From NCBI GenBank assembly GCA_018895765.1, contig JAHINX010000067.1:1-21691 (forward strand): a stretch of DNA of 21,691 bases, given 5' to 3'. Within the stretch, counting starts at the first letter, position 1. Each line of letters opens with the position of its first letter. This DNA is from Patescibacteria group bacterium (GTDB lineage Bacteria; Patescibacteriota; Patescibacteriia; GCA-002772895). A program made the translations under genes and the position numbers. Under the pieces are notes generated by a model that saw nothing but the letters and a program-made list of their open reading frames with translations, did not search any database and had not been told where the DNA came from. Shown here piece after piece: positions 14,369-18,334 of the stretch.

Positions 14369-14740
14369 ATGTATAAGAGCACAAGCGCATCTATGCAACA
14401 TAGAGTTAACGAAATGAGTTTTGGAGACATATCTAATGCCGCCTTTGCAGTTGTTTGTTTTAGAGAGAGAAGGGATAATCAGAGAAGAAAAAGGACCTTT
14501 CGGTTCATTGAAACCTTTAGAAGAAGGGTGACTGCGGAGAAATATTTTAATAGAATTAATGCTCCTTGCAAAATATTCATTGCCGGGTTAGAGATTGTGG
14601 AAACATCCGGCGATGCCAGTTTTGTTGATAACTGGCGCGCAGAAAAGACATCTTGGCATCAGAATGCCGATCCGATTTTTTCGGTTTCTTGTTGCGGACG
14701 CTGGGTAAAATACACAAATTTGTCGCCAAGCTACTTATAG
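14369..14740 (+). CDS. 123-aa basic protein, function unknown
   Basis: ATG 14369 is preferred over GTG 14366 because GGAGGTG at 14358-14364 is properly spaced only for the ATG. The protein has an Arg-rich stretch (residues ~32-53, RERRDNQRRKR then FRRRVTAEK) that could bind nucleic acid, a hydrophobic strand-like part (CKIFIAGLEIVE), and a C-terminal SCCGRWVKY segment. No known family is recognised. It has its own promoter and terminator and opens the array of small genes. It is larger and more basic than the others, so it may not share their function. Confidence 0.75.
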   Translation: MYKSTSASMQHRVNEMSFGDISNAAFAVVCFRERRDNQRRKRTFRFIETFRRRVTAEKYFNRINAPCKIFIAGLEIVETSGDASFVDNWRAEKTSWHQNADPIFSVSCCGRWVKYTNLSPSYL

Positions 14741-14757
14741 AGTTCTTTCTCACCACT

Positions 14758-14789
14758 CCGCCCCGATGGCTATCGAGGCGGATTTTTTT
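14758..14789 (+). terminator. Terminator after the 123-aa gene
   Basis: CCGCCCCGAT pairs with ATCGAGGCGG (one mismatch) around a GGCT loop, followed by seven T. The start of the next promoter lies 11 bp on. Confidence 0.9.
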
Positions 14790-14799
14790 ACCCGTATGC

Positions 14800-14828
14800 T
14801 TGACAAATCTTTGATTTTGTGCTATTAT
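14800..14828 (+). promoter_or_regulatory. Promoter of the three-gene unit 14857-15562
   Basis: Perfect TTGACA (14800-14805), 17-bp spacer ending in TGC, -10 TATTAT (14823-14828). Confidence 0.88.
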
Positions 14829-14856
14829 AAGCACCAAAAGGGAAATGGAGAAAAAG

Positions 14857-15087
14857 ATGCTTGATTCTCTGGAGGAGCTTTATCAAAAACTGGATATCGC
14901 CTTTGACGAGGAGAAACGGCTTTGTGTCGAGCTAGACGAATTTCTCAAGAGTTTTGCAAATCGGGCGGAAGCGGAAAACACCGCTCTAAAGACGATTATT
15001 CCTCGCATTGAGGAGGCGCGCAAAAAGAGAGGCCAACTTCTTGATGAGTTGACGGAGGAAGTAAGAGTTCTGCTGAAGAACGGCTAA
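14857..15087 (+). CDS. Small coiled-coil protein, function unknown
   Basis: A 76-aa product starting MLDSLEELYQKL. ATG 14857 is chosen for the GGAG six bases upstream; an in-frame ATG at 14845 overlaps that site. Nearly the whole chain is amphipathic helix with Leu or Ile in heptad positions and many Glu, Lys and Arg, such as IIPRIEEARKKRGQLLDELTEEVRVLL, so one or two long coiled-coil helices are predicted. It is first in a three-gene unit with its own promoter. A GC-rich hairpin follows the stop directly. No similarity to a named family was recognised. Confidence 0.8.
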   Translation: MLDSLEELYQKLDIAFDEEKRLCVELDEFLKSFANRAEAENTALKTIIPRIEEARKKRGQLLDELTEEVRVLLKNG

Positions 15088-15093
15088 AAAAAT

Positions 15094-15119
15094 CCCCACC
15101 TGCAATTCTGCGGGTGGGG
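15094..15119. other. Intergenic hairpin H1
   Basis: An 11-pair stem (one G-T pair) from CCCCACC to GGTGGGG with a short loop. It is followed by AAATTAG, not a T-run, so in the direction of the genes it is a poor terminator; on the other strand it would have a T-run. It belongs to a set with the hairpins at 15363 and 15821, all ending GTGGGGAAA. Confidence 0.8.
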
Positions 15120-15147
15120 AAATTAGTTTCTGACTGGGAGATAGGCC

Positions 15148-15354
15148 ATGGAGTCCAAGAAATTCAAGGATTATACGCACGAGGAGTTAGTTGAGGATGC
15201 AAGGCGTATAGACGACCTCCGCCGACAGATAGGGAACCGGAGTCGGGAGCTACAAGCGGAAGCTTTTGAAACATACTTGAAGGCGCTTGGTAATCTTTTT
15301 GACGCTGACTTCTTCATCGAGTCTGACTCCGATTCTGACCCAGACAGTGAGTAG
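15148..15354 (+). CDS. Small acidic-tailed protein, function unknown
   Basis: A 68-aa protein with GGGAG seven bases before ATG 15148. Residues ~1-50 form a charged helix with many Arg and Glu (YTHEELVEDARRIDDLRRQ), followed by LGNLFDADFFIE and a tail of alternating Ser and Asp (SDSDSDPDSE). Codons are richer in G+C than in nearby housekeeping genes. The acidic Ser/Asp tail is shared in style with the protein at 15880. It is the second gene of the unit, flanked on both sides by GC-rich hairpins. An acidic tail could mimic nucleic acid or block a basic partner, but that is speculation. Confidence 0.78.
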   Translation: MESKKFKDYTHEELVEDARRIDDLRRQIGNRSRELQAEAFETYLKALGNLFDADFFIESDSDSDPDSE

Positions 15355-15362
15355 CTTTTCTT

Positions 15363-15388
15363 CCCACCCCGATAACCATCGGGGTGGG
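15363..15388. other. Intergenic hairpin H2
   Basis: CCCACCCCGAT and ATCGGGGTGGG form a perfect 11-pair stem around AACC. It is followed by GAAACAG, without a T-run, then by the AAGGAGG site of the next gene. Confidence 0.85.
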
Positions 15389-15415
15389 GAAACAGAAACA
15401 ACAAGGAGGAGAGTT

Positions 15416-15562
15416 ATGAGATATCTTGATCGCGAGTACCCGCCTCTGACGGACGAACAGACCGAAGTAATGAGGAAGTTCGACAAGGTCGTGGGTAAAC
15501 TACAAAATAGACTAAAAAATTCCCGCCCCCAAGCTCCGACGCAAGTCCGGAGCTTTTTTTGA
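15416..15562 (+). CDS. 48-aa protein whose stop lies in the terminator
   Basis: ATG 15416 has AAGGAGGAG upstream, and CAACAAGGAG just before the start is shared with the gene at 15880. The product begins MRYLDREYPPLTDEQTEVM, then has a basic helix (KFDKVVGKLQNRLKN). Its last ~14 residues are encoded by the terminator hairpin itself, and the TGA is made of the last T of the T-run plus GA. Overlap of coding sequence with the terminator is unusual. The reading frame opens far upstream, but those codons lie in another gene and the hairpin. Function unknown. Confidence 0.65.
   Translation: MRYLDREYPPLTDEQTEVMRKFDKVVGKLQNRLKNSRPQAPTQVRSFF
15531..15560 (+). terminator. Terminator T1 of the array
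   Basis: AAGCTCCGAC pairs with GTCCGGAGCTT (one bulged C) around a GCAA tetraloop, then a run of T. It is almost identical to the terminators at 16094 and 16755. Confidence 0.93.
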
Positions 15563-15579
15563 CTTTGTAAAATTTACTC

Positions 15580-15608
15580 TTGACAAAATTGGGAAAATCT
15601 GGTAAAAT
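15580..15608 (+). promoter_or_regulatory. Promoter of the unit 15638-16068
   Basis: Perfect TTGACA (15580-15585), 17-bp spacer ending in TGG, -10 TAAAAT (15603-15608). Confidence 0.85.
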
Positions 15609-15637
15609 TGGGTAAACAAAGAACAAAGGAGCGAAGG

Positions 15638-15814
15638 ATGAGCAAGCAAGAAACAAGACAGACCATATCGTTAGAGGAGTGCTTACCCAAGAACCGCGGA
15701 GCCAAAGGAAGGCGCGAGGCACTGGAGGCGATGGCGGCGATTGACGAGGTAATGCTTCGAAATGAGCTTCAGTGGGAGCTGGAGCAGGAAAAAGACGAAC
15801 AAGATAACGAGTAA
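15638..15814 (+). CDS. 58-aa acidic protein, function unknown
   Basis: ATG 15638 follows AAAGGAG by six bases. A TTG at 15608 in the same frame lies inside the promoter's -10 box and cannot be the start. The product has a short polar N-terminus (MSKQETRQTISLEECLPKN), a basic patch (RGAKGRRE), then a long Glu-rich helix ending LEQEKDEQDNE. The charge runs from basic to strongly acidic along the chain. It is the first gene of a two-gene unit; the hairpin H3 separates it from the second. No family recognised. Confidence 0.78.
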   Translation: MSKQETRQTISLEECLPKNRGAKGRREALEAMAAIDEVMLRNELQWELEQEKDEQDNE

Positions 15815-15820
15815 AAGAAT

Positions 15821-15850
15821 CCCCACTCCGATAATCATATCGGAGTGGGG
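15821..15850. other. Intergenic hairpin H3
   Basis: CCCCACTCCGATA and TATCGGAGTGGGG form a perfect 13-pair stem around a four-base ATCA loop. It is followed by AAAGTTC, with no T-run, and the next ribosome site is 17 bp on. Confidence 0.9.
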
Positions 15851-15879
15851 AAAGTTCAAGTCGCAACAAGGAGACACCC

Positions 15880-16068
15880 ATGAGATCTACCGCCCATCTT
15901 ACTCGTGAACAGCTTCGCGCGCTTCTCTTTCGCCCTGCGACCAAAGAGGAAGCGGAAGAGCGACGCAAGGCACATGAGGATGCTGCCTGGCTGCTTCGGC
16001 TCAATCTCTGCGAGCTGGAACGCGAGGAGTCCAACGACTCCGACGACTCCGACCCAACCGCCAACTGA
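15880..16068 (+). CDS. 62-aa protein with acidic Ser/Asp tail, function unknown
   Basis: ATG 15880 is preceded by CAACAAGGAG, with six bases between GGAG and ATG. The first ~50 residues are helical and charged (LTREQLRALLFRPATKEEAEE, then AWLLRLNLCELERE). The tail is SNDSDDSDPTAN, close in style to that of the protein at 15148. Codons are G+C rich. Terminator T2 follows 25 bp on. A long minus-strand frame over this gene is its mirror image. Function unknown. Confidence 0.78.
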   Translation: MRSTAHLTREQLRALLFRPATKEEAEERRKAHEDAAWLLRLNLCELEREESNDSDDSDPTAN

Positions 16069-16093
16069 CCCACCGTTCTTTTTTCCCCACCCC

Positions 16094-16123
16094 AAGCTCC
16101 GAAGCAATTCGGAGCTTTTTTTT
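16094..16123 (+). terminator. Terminator T2 of the array
   Basis: AAGCTCCGAA and TTCGGAGCTT form a perfect ten-pair stem closed by a GCAA (GNRA) tetraloop, with a T-run to 16123. The last two T are also the first two bases of the next -35 box. Confidence 0.95.
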
Positions 16124-16150
16124 GACTTCGCACACTTTTTTTGCTAATAT
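16122..16150 (+). promoter_or_regulatory. Promoter of the first CPRCG gene, overlapping T2
   Basis: TTGACT (16122-16127), 17-bp spacer ending in TGC, -10 TAATAT (16145-16150). The -35 box overlaps the T-run of the terminator before it. Confidence 0.82.
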
Positions 16151-16183
16151 AAAACCAACACATTAGAGAGGAGGAAGAAAATA

Positions 16184-16402
16184 ATGCGTTGCCCTCGGTG
16201 CGGATATAAATATGAAGAAGAAGAAAATAAGCAAAACGCAGACAAAAAGAATGATTCAATCGAAAGGCATATTGTTCCTGTCATGCTACATCAAATATCT
16301 ATGCAAGATGCTATAGAATTAGCACAGAAACATGCCGCCTATCAAGATCCTAATCCACCTCCGGGATTTGACATTGATGACGATAATGATTATATATTCT
16401 AA
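16184..16402 (+). CDS. Small CPRCG-knuckle protein A, function unknown
   Basis: A 72-aa protein starting MRCPRCGYKYEEEENK. A single C-x2-C zinc knuckle at the N-terminus needs a partner or dimerisation to hold metal. The middle is a helix with His and Gln (VMLHQISMQDAIELAQKHA), and the C-terminus is acidic (GFDIDDDNDYIF). GGAGG lies nine bases before the ATG. The -10 region and the first seven codons are identical to those of the gene at 16513, while the rest of the protein is unrelated. AT content is closer to the chromosome than in the acidic genes before it. Confidence 0.8.
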   Translation: MRCPRCGYKYEEEENKQNADKKNDSIERHIVPVMLHQISMQDAIELAQKHAAYQDPNPPPGFDIDDDNDYIF

Positions 16403-16429
16403 CTTGATATGATGGTGATCGAGGAAGCA

Positions 16430-16464
16430 TTTTAGCATCCGACGCCCAAGTGCTGGATTTTTTT
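16430..16464 (+). terminator. Probable imperfect terminator between the two CPRCG genes
   Basis: ATCC with GGAT, and a poor inner stem around CCCAAG, precede seven T. It looks like a decayed relative of the CAGCGC-CAA-GCGCTG hairpin at 18167. Confidence 0.45.
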
Positions 16465-16472
16465 AAAAGGTG

Positions 16473-16488
16473 TGCTAATATAAAACCA
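16473..16488 (+). promoter_or_regulatory. -10 region of the second CPRCG gene
   Basis: TGCTAATATAAAACCA is identical to 16142-16157 in front of the first CPRCG gene. The extended -10 TGC-TAATAT is good, but no convincing -35 box is found 17 bp upstream (CTGGAT). Confidence 0.65.
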
Positions 16489-16512
16489 GTATATTGAAGG
16501 GAGGAAAAGACA

Positions 16513-16740
16513 ATGCGTTGCCCTCGGTGCGGATGTATTATTACCGAATTGCCGGATACTGCCACAAAAGCAAATGCGCCAGCATTCACAGACGAAGACG
16601 AGAACGCAAAAGCGGACGATGGAGGATTTGCCATACTAACTAATCCGTGGGATAATTTTCCCGATCTTTGTAAGGAAGCGATACCACAAGAAGTCCGCGA
16701 GAAAATCAAGAAGCTCTTTTCCATAAACTCCGATAACTAA
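16513..16740 (+). CDS. Small CPRCG-knuckle protein B, function unknown
   Basis: A 75-aa protein starting MRCPRCGCIITELPDTATK. It shares the first seven codons, exact at the DNA level, with the gene at 16184. After that it differs: an acidic linker (FTDEDENAKADDGG), NPWDNFPDLCKEAIPQ, and a basic helix ending KKLFSINSDN. GGGAGGA lies upstream of the ATG. Terminator T3 starts 15 bp after the stop. A shared front with changed rear suggests duplication plus replacement, or rapid divergence of the C-terminal part. Confidence 0.8.
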   Translation: MRCPRCGCIITELPDTATKANAPAFTDEDENAKADDGGFAILTNPWDNFPDLCKEAIPQEVREKIKKLFSINSDN

Positions 16741-16754
16741 CTTTCCCGCCCCCC

Positions 16755-16783
16755 AAGCTCCGATGCAAGTCCGGAGCTTTTTT
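16755..16783 (+). terminator. Terminator T3 of the array
   Basis: AAGCTCCGAT and GTCCGGAGCTT around GCAA, then a T-run. It is near-identical to T1, including the flanking CCCGCCCCC. Confidence 0.93.
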
Positions 16784-16809
16784 GTATTTTGAAAAAATCA
16801 TGCTATAAT
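16782..16809 (+). promoter_or_regulatory. Promoter of the Fic unit, leaderless
   Basis: TTGTAT (16782-16787), 16-bp spacer ending in TGC, -10 TATAAT (16804-16809). The ATG is 10 bp beyond the -10 box, so transcription starts within a few bases of it. The -35 box overlaps the T3 T-run. Confidence 0.75.
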
Positions 16810-16819
16810 ATAAAAAAAT

Positions 16820-17017
16820 ATGACAACGAAAAACCTATCAAAATTATTTTTAAAATATAGAAAAAGCCCGCAAAAACAGCAGGCATATCTTCGGGCATTT
16901 GAAAAGAAGATGCTATACAGAACCACCAAAACAGAAAATCCAAGCACGACCAAAAAAATGGTGGCGCAAATTTTAAAAAAAATAGAAACAAAACATGCCA
17001 GTCAAAAGAAAAGGTGA
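16820..17017 (+). CDS. Small basic protein, likely Fic antitoxin
   Basis: A 65-aa Lys-rich protein overlapping the Fic gene by 23 bp. Small proteins just before Fic toxins commonly serve as antitoxins. Residues 35-40 read TTKTEN, which fits the Fic-inhibiting pattern [S/T]xxxE[G/N], although a Pro follows and the motif is short enough to arise by chance. If right, Glu39 would reach into the Fic site and block ATP positioning. There is no ribosome site, and the -10 box is 10 bp away, so translation is probably leaderless. The alternative is a nucleic-acid-binding regulator, given its charge. Confidence 0.7.
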   Translation: MTTKNLSKLFLKYRKSPQKQQAYLRAFEKKMLYRTTKTENPSTTKKMVAQILKKIETKHASQKKR

Positions 17018-17615
17018 AACAAGCTATAAAGAAACTTCATTTGGAATTATTCCACGCTCAAAACTTATACCTCTTGAAATAGAGGGTACAAAACGAGCGT
17101 GGGATTTTATATTATCAAAAACCAATAAAAGCCCTATGCCGGTTTCCTCTATTGGAATAAAACAAATTCATAAAATTGCGTTTGGCTGGATATTTCCCAA
17201 AATGGGAGGAAGGTTTAGAAAAACAGAAGTCGAAGTATCAAAACATATGCCGCCAAAATTTTATTTAGTGCCGCAATTAATAGAAGACATGTGCCGCGAC
17301 ATAAATAAACGCATAAAACATTTGCCACCCATAGATGACGATAACTTTATCAATGAACTTACAGGGTTTTTAGCATGGGCGCATCATAGATTTTTATGGA
17401 TACACCCGTTTTTGGATTATAACGGAAGGATTGGGCGGCTCCTTATGAATATACTTTTGTTGAACTTGAAATTGCCGCCGATTGAGTTGAAGGCGGAAAC
17501 AAAAACAGGTAGAAAAAAATATATTGATGCGTTGAAGAGGGCAGATGATGGGAACCATCGGGATTTAGAAAAAATCATACAAGCAGCTTTGCAAGAAACA
17601 GGAGAGAATCCTTAA
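16995..17615 (+). CDS. Fic-domain protein (probable AMPylase toxin)
   Basis: Fic proteins transfer AMP, or another phosphate-linked group, from a nucleotide to a hydroxyl on a target protein. The 206-aa protein carries the motif intact as HPFLDYNGRIGR, residues 137-148: catalytic His137, acidic Asp141 for the metal, and Asn143, Arg145 and Arg148 for the nucleotide phosphates. Upstream, GGRFRKTEVEV fits the target-binding flap. The inhibition motif is not clearly present in this protein itself, though it has LEIEG near residue 30. That suits control by the small gene before it. Its ATG has no ribosome site and lies inside the upstream gene, so coupling is likely. No secretion signal is seen. 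Confidence 0.9.
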   Translation: MPVKRKGETSYKETSFGIIPRSKLIPLEIEGTKRAWDFILSKTNKSPMPVSSIGIKQIHKIAFGWIFPKMGGRFRKTEVEVSKHMPPKFYLVPQLIEDMCRDINKRIKHLPPIDDDNFINELTGFLAWAHHRFLWIHPFLDYNGRIGRLLMNILLLNLKLPPIELKAETKTGRKKYIDALKRADDGNHRDLEKIIQAALQETGENP

Positions 17616-17785
17616 GGTATAGAGCTTTTTTGCGCCTTGATTGGACTTGTGGTATTGTAAAGATACAATAAATAATGTTTTTGATATGATACTTTTCGAC
17701 AAAGACCCGGGTGATTAAATTAAAAAATTTTATGCAAATAAGCGATAAGCTGGGCGTCTAAGCCCGAAAAGTTATAATACAAAAT
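17616..17785. other. Spacer after the Fic gene
   Basis: No gene seen. GAGCTTTTTT near 17626 has no firm stem before it. GGGC and GCCC form a small hairpin near 17752-17764, just before the next -10 box. Confidence 0.4.
17773..17778 (+). promoter_or_regulatory. -10 box of the 17786 gene, leaderless
   Basis: Exact TATAAT, seven bases before ATG 17786. No -35 box at the usual distance, only a small GC hairpin. Confidence 0.6.
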
Positions 17786-18103
17786 ATGAAAAATGAAAGT
17801 ATACCCATAAGTCATGGAGTTGAAATCCGCATGGAGGAAGTAGAACGCATCCGCAAAAAAGCCCTTGACTTATATAAGCGTTTTATTGCCATTAAAACCA
17901 AAAAAGAAGAAATGTTGGATGAAGAATTGAAAAAACCGCCCAAAGAACAGGATCTTAGGTCTATAGCTTCTTTAGAAGATGACTTGGCTGAGTGCGACAA
18001 AACCGAATCCCAATTAGACGATATTATTCTTGGGTCGTTTGAAAAGTCAGGATCTTTACGAGAGGACTGGATAAAATTAGAAGAGAAAATGGGAGAACTA
18101 TAA
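17786..18103 (+). CDS. Coiled-coil protein, function unknown
   Basis: A 105-aa acidic and basic helical protein: after ~14 polar residues comes a long helix (RMEEVERIRKKALDLYKRF to KKEEMLDEELKK), a PPKEQDL turn, and a second helix (SLEDDLAECDKTESQLDDIIL). This suggests a two-helix hairpin. The ATG lies seven bases after TATAAT, so a leaderless mRNA is probable. A 12-pair hairpin follows the stop by 18 bp. No family recognised. Nothing links it directly to the Fic pair other than place and style of start. Confidence 0.75.
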   Translation: MKNESIPISHGVEIRMEEVERIRKKALDLYKRFIAIKTKKEEMLDEELKKPPKEQDLRSIASLEDDLAECDKTESQLDDIILGSFEKSGSLREDWIKLEEKMGEL

Positions 18104-18121
18104 TTTTTATGCTGTCCGTAA

Positions 18122-18148
18122 AACTATCGGGTGCCGAGCACCCGATAG
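18122..18148. other. Perfect 12-pair hairpin
   Basis: ACTATCGGGTGC and GCACCCGATAGT around CGA. No T-run follows, so it may serve as an RNA end-stabiliser upstream of the real terminator at 18165. Confidence 0.85.
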
Positions 18149-18164
18149 TAAAGGTTAAAAATCT

Positions 18165-18189
18165 GTTCAGCGCCAAGCGCTGGATTTTT
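18165..18189 (+). terminator. Terminator of the 17786 gene
   Basis: CAGCGC and GCGCTG pair around CAA, then GATTTTTT. Confidence 0.88.
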
Positions 18190-18283
18190 TGTAGGAATTG
18201 CACAAAATGCTTTCAAAAAAATTCTGGGAGCTCACTCGAAATCAAATGTGTTTTATAAGAGAAGTTCGGGCTATCCAATAATT

Positions 18284-18306
18284 AGAGCTATCGCGGCTCT
18301 TTTTTA
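18284..18306 (+). terminator. Second terminator, directly before the ABC gene
   Basis: AGAGC and GCTCT pair around a seven-base loop and run into six T. The T-run is where the -35 box of the ABC gene would lie. The ~90 bp between this and the terminator at 18165 hold no supported gene. Confidence 0.7.
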
Positions 18307-18322
18307 TTTCTCAAAAAAATGC

Positions 18323-18328
18323 TAAAAT
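18323..18328 (+). promoter_or_regulatory. Extended -10 box of the ABC transporter gene, leaderless
   Basis: TGC-TAAAAT ends six bases before ATG 18335. No real -35 box is seen (T-run only). A leaderless mRNA is expected. Confidence 0.65.
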
Positions 18329-18334
18329 ATAGTT

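Noticed and set aside
15094..15850. Integron attC sites at the intergenic hairpins
   Set aside because: The stems are perfect and short, and the conserved RYYYAAC and GTTRRRY ends of attC are missing; no integrase gene is in the window.
15414..16259. Minus-strand 281-aa Ser-rich frame
   Set aside because: It crosses three plus-strand genes with ribosome sites, a promoter and a terminator; its Ser-rich text is the complement of acidic codons.
18255..18300. tRNA-like GTTCGGGC segment
   Set aside because: No acceptor, D or anticodon arms could be drawn around it.
18206..18325. Small frame of about 40 codons starting MLSKK, before the ABC gene
   Set aside because: No ribosome site, and it runs through the terminator at 18284 and the -10 box; most likely chance.
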